Assembly: GCA_009602735.1 (NCBI GenBank)
Contig: WELA01007910.1
Coordinates: forward strand, 96,794 to 160,793
Reading direction: 5' to 3'
Origin: Mesotaenium endlicherianum
Lineage: Eukaryota > Streptophyta > Zygnematophyceae > Zygnematales > Mesotaeniaceae
DNA length: 64,000 nucleotides
Part shown: one piece after another, positions 22,195 to 35,361 of the stretch
How the letters are laid out: every line of letters begins with the position of its first letter
How positions within the stretch are numbered: position 1 is the first letter of the stretch
Notes under the pieces: model-generated
The model's database searches: none
What the model was told of the DNA's origin: nothing
What the model saw: only the letters and a program-made list of their open reading frames with translations
Translations under genes and position numbers: made by a program

Positions 22195-22987
22195 CAAAGC
22201 TAACCATGGTTATGCGGGTTAGTAGCTAGGGGCGGATAGTGTCATCTATGGGGCGGAATCCATGAGGGAGCCCCACGAAAGTCCTTAGTGGCTGTGTTTG
22301 TGTAAAGAGCCGATTTTATGTCACCTTGTGTGAGCCTTTAGTTGCTACTTTGCATATTGCACATCTAAGAGTGAGTGAGTGTTAGGAACGGTCTCTTGTC
22401 ACTGGCGGATCCAGTCACGCCTTCCTAGTGCTCTGTGTGTGTTGTGTGTTGGCGACTTGTGTGCGTGGTGTATTTTTGTGTAGTTTGGTGTTGTTAGCAA
22501 CCGCCACTAGTGGCGAGGCTGGAATCTGCAGGAGCAACACCAGCAGCTTAGCGGCCGCTGTTGGCTATCGTTGTTGCTGGCTGCTGGTTGTCGTCGCTGT
22601 GCAGCTGCATTTGCAGGTGCTGCAGGAGCTAGCTGAGCAATTGTAGCAGCTACTGCTGGCTGCTGTCGCTGTGCAACTTCAATTGCTGTCGTTGCCGGCT
22701 GTTGTCGCTGTTGGCAGCCGTGGCACGGCTGGTTGTTGATCCACTAGCGTGTGACGTATTCAACCAGCGGCTGCTGGCCGACCCATTTGCCTTCAGTTGG
22801 TCGCAGGTGTAGTTGCTCCCTGCATATCGCTCTCGCGCAGGTTGCATGCTACACACGCCGGGTCATACCCGGAGAGGATTGGTTTACCAGCGTGCGATTT
22901 TGCCTGAGTCTCCCCCCTCTGAGTTGGAGGGTGAGCCGCCCTTTTTTGAGTCCAAGGTTGAACATTTTGAGTTACCTGCTCCAATTG
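22195..22987. other. Older repeat-like sequence, CTG-rich
   Basis: It contains GTTGCTGGCTGCTG-type repeats from 22500 to 22760. Chromovirus copy 1 is inserted at its right end, and its continuation after that copy (31827 onward) carries gag-like reading. It may be the 5-prime part of the older + strand element. No gene is called. Confidence 0.35.
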
Positions 22988-22992
22988 CCTCA

Positions 22993-23713
22993 TGAAATGA
23001 ATCGACTTACCATATAGGCGATTAACAATTAATAAAGATCTTTATATCAGCAAGTAATCTTTATGGTATTTTTCGTTAACTGGTTAAACGGCAAAGGACA
23101 ACACACTAGCAGTGAATAATACTCGTAAGTCATATGCGAGTAAACTAGCATCAATAATGCAAATCAGTATACTCGTACATAAGCAAGGTTAGAAGACAGT
23201 GCGTATCAATGGCTTCTTGCCTTGGATTCAGATCGCTCTCAGTAAGCTGTACAAGAGAGTTGGTCTCGTTTCCGAATGCCCAACTCGAGAGCAATGCCTA
23301 GCATATGCATATGGAATGAGTTTACTGTTCAACGGTCAGTGCGATGGCACCGCCTACCCGGGAGTTAACCACGTTGGTAGGACCTCGATTAACCAAATCC
23401 ACCGCCATCTCCCATCATCCCGAATAGCCATCCATCATAGGGATGTCATCTGGCCATTCATCTAGCATATCACACTTAGATGCATATCGAGGTAGTTCGC
23501 TGCTACCGAGTACGGAAGTCAGCTGGCTGTCAAAGAATGTGTCAGCAAGCTGACTTATATGGACTTTCAGCCTGCTGCTTTTTACTGAGTCATTAAACTG
23601 ATAATTATGTAAAGTCCAGCAGACTGACTATTAACTAAAGTTCAGCAGGCTGAACTTAATTAACTATTATATTTAAATGAATATTATATCCACTAATATA
23701 CTGATTCATTACA
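22993..23713 (-). repeat. Chromovirus copy 1, 3-prime LTR
   Basis: This 721-bp LTR shares the block CACCGCCTACCCGGGAG followed by TTAACCACGTTGGTAGG with all other LTRs of the family. On the minus strand the purine tract GTTGGAGGGAT precedes it. Confidence 0.9.
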
Positions 23714-23825
23714 ATCCCTCCAACTTAACTTGTTATCGCCATGACAACATTAAACCGCAAAAGCCTTAAATAAAGGAACTGACCCTGACCAGCCTCCCCT
23801 ACTGACTGTCTTTTCAGCCCGTCAT

Positions 23826-25476
23826 CTAAGGGGTTGTTCCTTGGGCTTCAGGATCAGGAGACGGAGATTTGGACCTAGATCTGGACAGCCCTCTAGGTCT
23901 GTCAGCTGGCCTTCTAAAGAACCCTGTTTGCTCTAAAGTTGGACCTCGAGGAGAACGAAGGATGGTAGCCTGCTCTTCAACCACTTGGGTGTTGATCCCC
24001 ACATAGACAGGCATTCCAGTAGGATGCTGAAATACATTGGCTAGAGGTACGTGCCCCTGAGCGGAGGGGGAGGCCGGCATACCTCTGGCCCACCCGCGTG
24101 TCCCTCTTCTGGCACCCCTGTCCTCTGGGGATTTCTGCCTGTGTCTGCTGCCCAGTACAGTCAGATCAGCTTCTTCCCCTGCTTGGGCAGGTGGGCTGGG
24201 GGAGCGAGCGAGGGGTCCAGTTGTCGCCATAACGGGGATCACATTCCAAAGACCTGATCGTGGTTCTTTAGGAGGCGCCCCTACCTGCCCCTGGGTATCC
24301 TGAGTACCTGCTGCTGATGCTTCTCCTCTGCCTTGTTCTTCTTCCTTATCCTCCTCATCCTCCTCCTCGGAGAGAGTAGGGGTCTCGTCCACTAAGTCGT
24401 CCTGCTCCCTAGTAGACATGGAGTAGTCTACCGACCTCCCTTTCTTTCAGCCTGCAGATATCTATCCGGCCTGCATTCTTTGCCCATTTGACAAAGGCAT
24501 GCTTTCCCTTAGAGAAGTAGTCTCTTCCCCTCCTCCTATGCTCCTTGGTCTCTGCATTCATATTGCTCAGGCATCCATTCAGCCTAAGGTCCCAAGGGGC
24601 AATGTGAGGTGGTAGGATGAGATAGCCATCTAGGCCATTGTGGAAGTCATCCAATTGGGCTCGGTCACACTCCTGCTTCTTATTTGTGACGGTCATCCAC
24701 CTCCAGTCTGTTGGCTGCTGGTAGTACTGGGGTCCGTGCTCAGCCTTCCTCAGTTTACACGGGAACCAGTGGGGGGAGAACATCTGCTGTCCTGCTTCCC
24801 TGGCCAAGTACTCCCAGCTCCTTCTCTCAACTTCATTGTAAGCTGGCAGTAGTGTGAGGTTGAATACCGTATCCTTGAAGCTATTGGGCCGCATACTCAC
24901 CATCCGGATGAGTCTCTGATCTCCCACTATTCCCGGTATGGGGACCGGCTTGTCCTCTAAATCATCTGCCAAATACCGGGCCTGCTCTGCTGTATAGCCC
25001 ACCATCTTGGCATAATCTTCGTAGAGGACCACACCAGTGTGTGTCTCGATGTACCTATCCAGTGCTGCAGCTCCTTCCCTCTGTAGCAGTGTTGTCTGTT
25101 CCAGCCTGTTGATCTCCTGGGCTGCCAGCAATGCTTCCTTCAGGTTATCGAAGTTTTGGCCACCCACCACAGTATACCTGTAAGTGGCCAAGCTCTTCTG
25201 TCTGTCCGCTTCAATCTTTTTCCTTTTCTCCTCCTCTGCCGCTGCCGCTTCTTCTTGTTGTTTCTTTTGTCTCGCCTCCTCAGCTTTCCTGAGGTTTTCC
25301 GCTTCCTGATCCTTCTTCCTTTGTGCCTCTTCTGCCGCCTCTTGTTGTCTGCGGACCCTTTCTTGTTCTCTCCTGGTGAGGGACGTCGCCGCCAGCACCT
25401 TCTGGTATTGCTCCATTGTCCTCCTGGCTTCATCTGCCTTACGCTTTCTGTCCTCCTTTTGTGTGGTGGGCGCCAT
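23826..25476 (-). pseudogene. Third-ORF remnant of chromovirus copy 1
   Basis: It is closely similar to the intact third ORF at 36194-37870: MAPTTQKEDRKRK start, Gln/Glu/Lys-rich coiled coil, central domain with TYRYTVVGGQNFDNLKEAL, acidic linker and Arg-Ser tail. The copy is broken. As in copy 2, an AG lies immediately before the GATGG start context. Confidence 0.8.
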
Positions 25477-25786
25477 CCTGTGCATGTAACCAGAGCACAA
25501 GTTAGTAGGATATGGACTTTTGTCATAGGGTTTGCAGGAAGTATGTTAGTAATAGTATAGTGGGTTCACTGCTGTTTACCTTACAGGATGATTGTTAAAA
25601 GTTGACGTAGTTGCGATGCGCTTAACATAAACGTATGGTTATGTTTTAGGGTGAGTTAAGTGATGTAGTGTTGTGCGAGGCCCTTTTTCCTTCAGCTCAA
25701 GGTGCTTTATGTGGGCCAGGCTGTCCCCTCTGTCACTATGCTGACACTTAGGACTCATGTAACTATCCCTTTATCGCTCTCGCTCA

Positions 25787-28700
25787 CTAACTGTCATATA
25801 TGTTCCCCTCCAACTTTAAATGGAGACAGGACCGCCTGTCACCTTCCCGTGTCAACTGAAATGACAGTTGTGAAGGGACTCCAGCGGCCCAAAGGTGGAA
25901 CCGTTTCAACGCCCCTTTGGCATTGGTCAAGTGGTCCTTCAATTCCCAAGTGTCCCCAGAGGCATCGTAACCCTTCCATCGAATGAGGTATTTCATGACA
26001 TATTTAGACGATCGACGGACCGAGCGAGCGTCTAAAATCTCATCGACCTCATATTCCTCAGGGTCGCCGTCCCGGACAGCGGGGACCGGTCCCGGTTGGA
26101 CAGGGAACCGACCTGTGAACAATGTATCACCTTTGATGTACGGTTCCAGGAAGGAGACATTAAAGACCGGGTGCCCCTTGTATTCAGCTGACATGTTCAG
26201 TTTGTAAGCATTCTGACCGACACGACGGACCACCGAATATGGACCGACCCAGACAGGGCCAAGCTTTTTCTTGACCACACCAGGGAGGTACAGGTGCTGA
26301 GAATGCAGTTTGACTAAATCCCCCTTGGAAAATGTCAGTTCCCGACGGTGTTGATTAGCGTATTTTTGTTGGTTTTCTTGGGCCGTGTGCAAGTTTCGTT
26401 GGACTTCTGACAGGGTGTCAGCAAACTCCTGAGTTAACTGGAGGGAGACCGGGTTGTCAATCCCTTCAGGGTGAGTTAAAGATTCCCCTAGCACATCTAG
26501 AGGAGACTTAGGGACTCTACCCAGGCTGAGTTCAAAAGGAGTTTTGCCCGTTGACGCGTGCACCGCACTGTTGACCGCAAACTGAATTTGAGGCAACAGG
26601 TCATCCCAATTATCTTGTTTTTGGTTAATATATGCTCTCAGCACCTCCTGCAGAACTCGGTTAGTTCTTTCAGTCTGCCCATCAGTCTGAGGGTGGTTTG
26701 CTGTGCTGAGCAGCTGTTTGACTCCCATTAACCCCATTAAAGCTCTCCAGAACTTAGAGGTGAATTTTGAGTCTCTGTCTGAGATGATATTAGAAGGGAG
26801 CCCATGTTGGCATACTACATGGTTGTAAAACTGTCTCGCTGTTTCGAGTGCAGTCACTTTGACAGTTGTGGGGATAAAAATGACCATTTTTGTCAGTTTA
26901 TCCACGACTACCAGTATTGAATCATGCCCGTTGGCAGTTCTTGGTAGTGAGACCACCCAGTCCATGGATATAGTTTCCCAGCGTCCCGCTGGGATGGGTA
27001 GCGGTTGCAAGAGACCTCCGGGTGGTGTGTGCCGAGACTTATTTCTCTGACACTGGTCACAGGACTTGACATATTTCAAGACCTCCCGGGGTAACCCCTC
27101 CCAATGATAATGTTTTGCCAGTTTGCCAACAGTTTTGGCCTGCCCCAAATGTCCACCCAGGAGACTGTCATGAGCTTGACTCAGTAAGAGAGACCTTATT
27201 TCCAAATTATTAGGAATGACCAGCTTCAGCCTGCCTGAAGTGGTTTCAGTCACCCAGACCCCTCCCTTGAGCTTATACCCGAGTGCGGTAGCACGACACA
27301 TACCAGTAGTGGGGCTGGGCTCAAATGTTGGGTCAGAAAGGTAGGCTTTCCTAAGTTGTTCAAGGAAGGACTTTTTCACCTTTAGTGAAGTGAGTGCACA
27401 CAGGACTTTATCTACAGTATGCTGACTAAAGTTCCTTTCTTGCAAGTCAAGTCTTCTAGAGAGTGCATCAACAGGATTCAACTTCCCTGGTTTGTAGTCG
27501 ATTTGGACTTGGAACTGCTCCAGCATCTGGCTCCAGCGGTTCTCCCTCCTCGACAGCTTGGACTTCTTCTGAAAGTGGGTCAGAGCTAGATGATCTGTAA
27601 TCACCTTAAAAGCTTTACCATGTAAGTATGCTCTCCACTGTTTGAGTACATGAATGATAGCTAGCAGCTCTTTATCATGCACTGAGTAATTAATCTCCGC
27701 TGGATTAAATTTCATAGACTCATACAACACAGGATGCCACTCCTGCCGTACCTTACCATCCTTTGTGGTTTTGTCAGCAGGCTGCAACAAAATAGCACCC
27801 ATGGCAAAATCAGAGGCATCAGTAACCACCTGCACCGGTTTGCTGGGGTCATACACGGCTAGCACTGGGGCAGAACAAAGGGCATCTTTAAGGGTCTGGA
27901 AGGCAGCCTGCTGCTCTTCCCCCCACACATACCCGATGTCTTTCTTAGTAAGGTCAGTCAGTTTACTGGCCTTTGTGGAATAATTTTCAATAAATCTCCT
28001 ATAGTAGTTAGCTGACCCGACGAAGGATCTAACTTCAGAGAAAGACTGTGGTACTGGCTAGTCCCTTATGGTCTGGACTTTCTTAGGATCCACACTGATG
28101 CCCTCTTTACTGACAACGTGGCCTAAGAATTCAATACTTTCCTTAAAGAAATCACACTTGCTCATTTTAGCATATAAGTGATTTTTCTGCAGAGTGTCTC
28201 GAACAGTCTTTAAGTGTTCACTGTGCTGCGATTCATCTTTAGAGAAAATTAAAATATCATCCAGGAAGACTTGCACAAACTTATCCAAATAAGGTCTGAA
28301 AATATCATTCATAGCACCCATGAAGGTAGCAGGAGCATTAGTCAGTCCAAATGGCATCACGTTGAACTCATCGTGTCCATAACGTGTGCGGAAGGCAGTC
28401 TTGTGTTCATCCCCCTCAGCAATTCTGATTTGATGATAACCACTCTTGAGATCTATCTTACTGAACACCTTAGCGCCAGACAGGGTATCAAGCAAGTCCT
28501 CGATTCTGGGTAAAGCATACTTGTTCTTTACTGTAATTCTGTTCAGGGCTCTGTAATCCACACACATCCGCATACTGCCATCCTTTTTCTTAACAAATAG
28601 GATAGGTGCGCCGTACGGTGATTTACTGGGAGAAATGTAACCATTTTCCTCCAGCTCTGCAATCTGTGTTTTCAACTCCTCACTCTCCAAATAAGACAAG

Positions 28701-29450
28701 CCATACGTGCGTTGCCAGGGTGGCTGGCTACCAGGTAATAAATCAATCCTATGATCTACTTCCCGCTTAGGGGGTAGTCCTGGAGGCATATTAAACACAT
28801 CCGTGTACTGAGCAACAATGTTTGCAGCAGTAGGGTGTTCCGGAGGGTGTACCTTTTTCTCAACCACTTCTTCAGGTTGAGGAGGTACCTCTCTTAGCAG
28901 CAGACAGAACATTCTGTCTTCCTTCTGGTTCCAGCTTTTGACGAACTCCATTGCATTCAGCAACTTGCATCCTTCTGGAAGCCTCTTCTTTTCCTTCATT
29001 TGCCATCCACACAGGACAAGAGGAAGAGCACTGGTGGGTGCCAAGTCAGTCTGCCCATCACTGGCTCCTCTCACTTTAACTGTACCTCTGCTCCAACACA
29101 CTTCAGCTTGATGTCTATTAAGCCAGGACCTGCCTAGCACGAGATCATAAAAGCCAGTGTTGAGTACCTCAAATGTAAGCGTTTCAGTTAGAACTGCAAT
29201 GCCAGAACCTAACTGGACCTCAATAGGCTTGGTTATAACTCCTCCCGGGATACTTGAGGCATCTCCAAGGAATATCTTTCTATTCCCTTGGGTGACAGTA
29301 GGCAGCCTTAGCCGCTTAACTAAGTCCTTGTGGATAAGAGTAGGTGACGCCCCTCCGTTAACAAATGCCCTGACCTTCCTACCTGCAATCATGCAATGCA
29401 GTAGGATAAGGGGGACTGTCTTTTCCTGACTTTTGCATTGTTCTCCTGAC
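25787..29450 (-). pseudogene. pol remnant of chromovirus copy 1
   Basis: It carries protease, reverse transcriptase (FLDDILIFS), RNase H ([15 protein letters not shown]), integrase with its HHCC zinc region and DDE core, a GPY-type module and a C-terminal chromodomain ([18 protein letters not shown]). The coding region is interrupted and its upstream end reaches the assembly gap. Confidence 0.88.
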
Positions 29451-30096
29451 NNNNNNNNNNNNNNNNNNNNNNNNNNNNNNNNNNNNNNNNNNNNNNNNNN
29501 NNNNNNNNNNNNNNNNNNNNNNNNNNNNNNNNNNNNNNNNNNNNNNNNNNNNNNNNNNNNNNNNNNNNNNNNNNNNNNNNNNNNNNNNNNNNNNNNNNNN
29601 NNNNNNNNNNNNNNNNNNNNNNNNNNNNNNNNNNNNNNNNNNNNNNNNNNNNNNNNNNNNNNNNNNNNNNNNNNNNNNNNNNNNNNNNNNNNNNNNNNNN
29701 NNNNNNNNNNNNNNNNNNNNNNNNNNNNNNNNNNNNNNNNNNNNNNNNNNNNNNNNNNNNNNNNNNNNNNNNNNNNNNNNNNNNNNNNNNNNNNNNNNNN
29801 NNNNNNNNNNNNNNNNNNNNNNNNNNNNNNNNNNNNNNNNNNNNNNNNNNNNNNNNNNNNNNNNNNNNNNNNNNNNNNNNNNNNNNNNNNNNNNNNNNNN
29901 NNNNNNNNNNNNNNNNNNNNNNNNNNNNNNNNNNNNNNNNNNNNNNNNNNNNNNNNNNNNNNNNNNNNNNNNNNNNNNNNNNNNNNNNNNNNNNNNNNNN
30001 NNNNNNNNNNNNNNNNNNNNNNNNNNNNNNNNNNNNNNNNNNNNNNNNNNNNNNNNNNNNNNNNNNNNNNNNNNNNNNNNNNNNNNNNNNNNNNNN
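29451..30096. other. Assembly gap (646 N)
   Basis: A run of N lies inside chromovirus copy 1, where the end of gag and the start of pol are expected from copies 2 and 3. It probably exists because the repeat family is hard to assemble. Confidence 0.97.
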
Positions 30097-31073
30097 TGGA
30101 ACTTTTGAGCAGATTCAGCGACTGAAGTGGTCTGCTTCACTGTCAGGGAGATCATCGCATAGATAGCTTTCTCCTGCTGGTTGATGACATCAAACTTCTC
30201 AACAAACTCTACCCACGTAGGGTCACCGAGTTGCCGAGCCTTACGCTCTTCCTTCCAGTAAAGCCACCAGTCTGCGGCACTGCCTTTCAGTAGCGCTCCG
30301 GTGTGCCTGACCTTCTCGTAATCTTGCAGTTCTGGGTAGTTCTCCAGCCATTGCTCAACATCCGCGAGAAACTTGATCAGGTAATATTTTCTGTTTCCCT
30401 CAGGATCATAGTCCTGGGGAGGTTTCGGCTTGGGCTTACTAGGCCCTTAGCCACCACCACTAGTGGTTTGAGACCCCAGTTGGTCTCTGTCCCGCAGAAG
30501 GGACATTATGATTCGTTTGTCCTCCTGTTGGGACTGATACATGGTCGCCATTTGCGACTGCATCTGAACGAACAATGCTCCCAAGTCTACACTCTGGGGT
30601 GGTAGATTAGCAAATGCAGCAGCAGCATTGACCTCTACTCGCTGAGTAGTGTCCTCAACAGTCCCTCTCGCTCGTGCAGCATCAATTCCTGCCGCATTCA
30701 GCCGGTCACGTATTTGACCTAGGGGTACATTGAGTTGTACAGCAGGAGGTGGGTTCAGAACATTGGCCCTTGATGCCATGAGTTCCTCGACAGTGCGCTC
30801 GTCAGCTGGCTGTCCTTCCCTCCTTTCTGTATCTTCAGCGGCCTTTGGTACTTGTTCAGCTTCTAATCTGGCTTTCTCCTCCTCAGCTTGCTGTGTTGGG
30901 ACTGCGGCAATAGCAGCTGCCTCATCTGCAGCCTCTCTAGCTGCAGTGTCTGCTACTGCTTCAGAATAGGTACGGGTTCCCGCTACATGGCTTTCCGCCT
31001 GGTTTTTGACATTCTCGTTATCCTAGTTCTCCATGTCTCGGGAGTTGCTAGTTTGAGACCTTGTCCTTACCAT
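30097..31073 (-). pseudogene. gag remnant of chromovirus copy 1
   Basis: It matches the intact gag at 41923-43401 from its ATG in GGTAAGG context through the capsid region ([20 protein letters not shown] equivalent). The part encoding the zinc knuckle falls in the assembly gap. The copy is broken. Confidence 0.82.
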
Positions 31074-31107
31074 ACAAAGAAGACTGTGATAACTGCTCCG
31101 ATACCAC

Positions 31108-31821
31108 TGAAATGAATCGACTTACCAGATAGGCAATTAACAATTAATAAAGATCTTTATATCAGCAAGTAATCATTATGGTATGTTCTGTTAACTGGTT
31201 AAATGGCAAAGGACAACACACTAGCAGTGAATAATACTCGTAAGTCAAATGCGAGTAAACTAGCATCAATAATGCAAATCAGTAAACTCATACATAAGCA
31301 AGGTTAGAAGACAGTGCGTATCAATGGCTTCTTGCCTTGGATTCAGGTCGCTCTCAGTAAGCTGTACAAGAGAGTTGGCCTCGTTTCCGAATGCCGAACT
31401 CGAGAGCAATGCCTAGCATATGTATATGGAATGAGTTTACTGTTCAACGGTCAGTGCGATGGCACCGCCTACCCGGGAGTTAACCACGTTGGTAGGACCT
31501 CGGTTAACCAAATCCACGGCCATCTCCCATCATCCCGAATAGCCATCCATCATAGGGATGTCATCTGGCCATTCATCTAGCATATCGTACTTAGGTGTAG
31601 GTCAAGGCAGTTCGCTGCTACCGAGTACGGAAGTCAGCTGGCTGTCAAAGAATGGGTCAGCAAGCTGACTTATATGGACTTCAGCCTGCTGCTTCCGGCT
31701 GAGTCATTAAACTGATAATTATGTAAAGTCCAGCAGACTGACTATTAACTACAGTTCAGCGGCCTAAACTTAATTAGCTATTATATTTAAATGAATATTT
31801 TATCCACTAATATTCATTACA
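31108..31821 (-). repeat. Chromovirus copy 1, 5-prime LTR
   Basis: This 714-bp LTR is separated by one base from the primer-binding site at 31095-31106. It is followed on the + strand by the target duplication CCTCA. Confidence 0.9.
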
Positions 31822-32397
31822 CCTCATCGCCTCCGTTAATTTCTAATTTGTTCCTAGAGTGCCGCTTGCTCTCATCCCCGAAGCGCTTGCACCCCTCTGA
31901 GCTGCATTGCTTGCACAATGAGAAGGTGATTGCGTCGGAAGTATAATTCGAATTGGAAGATTGTCAGTTAGGATTTGGAGTGAGTCCTACAATTGCTGGC
32001 TTCTTGCTCCCTTTGCAGACCTACACCGCGCACTCCGATGGGATGTCTCTTCTTGCATTGGATTCTAATATTGATGCATCTATGGCAATGCTGCGTGCTC
32101 GTAACCAACATCTCACTCGTAATCAGTATTTTGACACCATGCCCTTATATCTCAGCGGAGAGCCAACAATTTAGGGTACATGTCATCCAGTCAGTATCAA
32201 ATGTCATCCCCTGTGCAGGTCCTATTCCTCTAGTGAATCTCCAACGGGCTGGCATCCCCGCCGATCTTGGGGCTTCAGCTGCAGCTGCTGGTGCTGCTGC
32301 GGCTATGGCCGCCGGTCTAGAAGCAGCATCGGCGGCAGTCATTGTCGCTGCTGCTGGGCTAGGTCTGGCCGGAGTCAGGGTTAAGGGGGGTGCTTGG

Positions 32398-32761
32398 CCT
32401 GATTATGGAATATGTATTTGGAGAAGACGTAAAACAAATACGTATTGCAAAAATACGTGTAAGAAATGGAAATGTGTGTGCATTACGTTTTTCCAAGATT
32501 CTCAAAATGATTGAATGGACGTATAACTTTCAAGTTGCTTAGAAAATTTGAGCGCGATTGGTCGCAAATGATATAGGATTCAACTTGTCATGATATATAT
32601 ACAGGTGGTGAAAGGAGAAAAATCCATTGTTACATTTTCAACCCGCTTAAGATTTACTTTTACCTCGTCGAGACGCGTATTTTGAGTATTTTGAAAATAC
32701 GTCAAAATACGTGGTGTTATATGTCGCTCACGGACCAATACGCGAGTATCCCAGAACTAGG
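32398..32761. mobile_element. hAT-like miniature element, 364 bp
   Basis: Ends are CCTGATTATGGAATA and GTATCCCAGAACTAGG, the same family as the elements at 18235 and 21176. They are flanked by 8-bp duplications GTGCTTGG (32390-32397) and GTGCTTGA (32762-32769). Numerous AATACGT/ACGTATT motifs lie near both ends. It has no coding capacity and sits in the older gag-like remnant X. Confidence 0.75.
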
Positions 32762-33766
32762 GTGCTTGAGGGAGGGGGTGGCGGGCCTTTAGAATTGCTT
32801 GGGGCGGACACAAGAGATCTCGCCAAATGAGGTCCAATTGAGGTGGCCGTGCCAGCGTACGCCACCCCGTTGGAACTTGGAAGTGCTCACGGCGCGCATC
32901 GAGGATCGCCACAACTGGTTCGTGCAGCAACGTCGCAGCAGGCGGCCCTGAGCATTGTCCTTCCTTTTCATGGCCCAGCACTTGGAGGTATTCTAGATTC
33001 CATACACGCTCTTCTTCAGATGATCCGTTAACGCTTTCCTCCTAACACCCGCTCCCGACAAGACGAGCTCAGGGACTTCATGCGCTCCGCCGCGAGACGC
33101 CTAACATGGCTTGTGACTCACGAGCGTTTTTGGCAATTGAGAGAGGATACAGGCATGTATGTGGATGTCACTCAGGCTTGCATCAAGTTCATCAACGCTT
33201 TCTCTGCTTCATCGGCTCTGTGCGCATCACTGGACCACCATCTTGCCCTTACGGAGTTGCGTAGTGTATAGAACGTGTGGTTGTGGGAGCTGATAGAGAT
33301 GGTTCAGGCAGCAACGCAGACCGAGCGCAGGCCTGCCAAGGGTGGGGCAGTAGGGGTGCATGCAACGCAGGTCCCTACCACACCCTCTACCACCATGGGA
33401 ATTGGGCCAGCCATCGCGCCGAAGCGCGTCATCCCCGTCTGCGGCCATTGTCGTCAGAAGGGACACGTGGTGGAGAAGAGTTTCCTCCTGCATCCGCACC
33501 TGGCTCCTACTGGATGGACCAAAAGGGTACCACTCCACCCGCTCTCCTCTTCGCTCCTTTGGCAGCCCAGGTACCTTCGTACTATGCTTTTCCCCCCTCA
33601 GCCTTTGCTTGTATCTACCCTGGTGCATCGGGATTTCCGCCGCAACCGACTAATTTTGCAGGGTATCTTTCCCCGTTCTCGTCTGTTGCGGTCTTCTCGT
33701 CTCATGCTCCTAGATCATTTTTGGCAACATATCAGGCTGAAGTCCCGAGTGCTAACTTTCACCCTA

Positions 33767-33833
33767 ATCCTACTCCTAACTCTAGCCCTAACCCTAATCC
33801 TAATCCTAATCCTAACTCTAACCCTACCCCTCA
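33767..33833 (+). repeat. CCCTAA-like repeat coding for Pro-Asn
   Basis: About eleven units of CCTAAY or CCTAAC, resembling the reverse strand of a telomere repeat, lie inside the gag-like region of remnant X and would read as alternating Pro-Asn. It is probably a simple-repeat expansion in an old coding region. Confidence 0.6.
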
Positions 33834-35361
33834 AGATTTTTTCATGCGTCAGCAGCTTGGTGCTATGCAAGCTAGCACGTAGGGTATGCACCGTCGGGTC
33901 GGGTCCCAACTTGATCCCACTCCTGCTTGGTATATTGGTCTGCATCCACTGTTGCCGAGGAATCCGACCCCATCTTATCCCTACTGGATCTCCCAACCTC
34001 CCGACAGCGCCCATTGTGTGTCGAAGGACAAGGCAATTGGTCAAGAAGAGGGTGCGCACGCAATATACAGTCGTCGTGTGGCCGCGCATGAGCTTGAGGC
34101 CCCACCCGTTATTGGGCGTGACCATGGTTGTCGTGCCGAGCAATCTGCTCAGCTCCCACAATCGTTCAACTTGTTCAAGCCTGACAATACTTTAGGACCA
34201 CCTCACGCGTGTATACCTGTCCCAGCCTGCAATGGACGTGTTAGTGGGGAGGCTGCAGGTACTCCGGTCATCCTTCCCAAAGATGTACATGCAGCCCAAA
34301 TGCAGGCCCAGCAGGTGTGTGACCACTTGCGGGCTGCAGCAGCATTAGTGGGGCGCGATCTGCTGCTGCCTTCCTCCTACGCGCAATTGGTGGCCGACTT
34401 GCCTCAAGCAGCCAGTCCGCCACGTTCGCCCATCTCGTCTCGCTCCAGCAATGATCCTCTCTTGACGACACTCCCTGTTTGTGCGAGTTGCCGTGGAGCC
34501 ACTCGAGCCGGCACCGGCTTCCATGGTCGGCAATCAGAAGGTTTCGGGTCCTTCTAGTGATCTGCTCCACTCCGATCTTGAGTTCTTGCCTCACACAATT
34601 ACTTCAAGTATACGTCAGGTTAACGCTCGTCGCTTTGCAGACGAGTCCCCTGTTTCACCGCAAGCCGATGTAGATGTACCTGTTTTGAGTCCTCCATATT
34701 AATTACTCCCTGCCCTAGTCGTTGCCGTTCTCCCTCGCGTGCCATCCCCTTTTGTCCCTTGTTTGGCCCCATTCATTCCGCCGCCGGCATCCCAATTACT
34801 AGTTGGCGCACTTCTTCCTCCATTGTTGTTCACTGTTTCCTCTGCGATCCTTGCGCAAGCGCAACAGAAAATCACCCGCAAGTTACTTTGACTCTGCCCG
34901 TCTCCTTAGCCGCCTTACGTACCCGCCCATTGTCCCTTGCTAGCGACCTACGTGTCTCCCACCTGGGCACCGACCGCGTATTCCTCCACCAGCAGTCCCC
35001 ACGCGTCACCAGTGCCCGCCTCACCAGCCGTCCCAACGCGTCAATGCTGCCCGCTTGCGTTGCCGTTCCTTTGCATTTGCCAGTGCCATTCTCCAGCCGT
35101 CCCCGCGCGATCTCGTTGGTCGTCTGCGTTGCAGGACCGTCACCCTCGCCGGCAGCGATACCGTCACCACCTGGTGGGTTGTCCCCCACTGCTCTCTCAT
35201 TCTCTCCCGTCCCATTGAAGGACCTGCCTCCTTCGAGGTCAGTTCCTCCTCCTCCTTTCTCACACAACTCGAGCGGCAGCGTGCATTGCCCCGTAACGTG
35301 ATGCTTGATAAGTAACATACATGTTTCCTCATTGATGGTCTTGCGCCTTGTGTCCTTAAAA

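Larger units (their letters stand above)
22993..31821 (-). mobile_element. Ty3/gypsy chromovirus copy 1 (broken)
   Basis: It is bounded by LTRs of 721 and 714 bp (TGAAATGAATC...GATTCATTACA on the + strand) and by 5-bp duplications CCTCA (22988-22992 and 31822-31826). Read on the minus strand the order is LTR, primer-binding site TGGTATCGGAGC (31095-31106, initiator Met tRNA), gag, pol, third ORF, purine tract, LTR. A 646-N assembly gap lies between gag and pol. The two LTRs differ at roughly 4% of sites by eye count, the most of the three copies, so it is probably the oldest. The element is broken in several places. Confidence 0.92.
31827..35361 (+). mobile_element. Older LTR-retroelement remnant X (gag/protease type)
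   Basis: Plus-strand reading shows a gag-like region: RFWQLREDTGMYVDVTQACI, then a degenerate zinc knuckle around VCGHCRQKGH, then a Pro/Asn-rich repeat and a Pro/Ser-rich region. It ends near FLIDGLAP, which looks like a retropepsin active-site motif. Chromovirus copy 2 is inserted just after it, and the protease reading resumes at 44155. A hAT-like element (32398-32761) is also inserted. The remnant is badly broken and clearly older than the chromoviruses. I see no reverse transcriptase. Confidence 0.55.

Noticed and set aside
25983-26207. Plus-strand ORFs opposite chromovirus pol (also at 38253 and 41427)
   Set aside because: They recur at the same place in each copy only because the pol sequence is conserved. 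They are short antisense shadows, and nothing supports antisense genes.
29451-30096. Continuous ORF reported through the N gap
   Set aside because: The frame exists only because N positions cannot contain stops.
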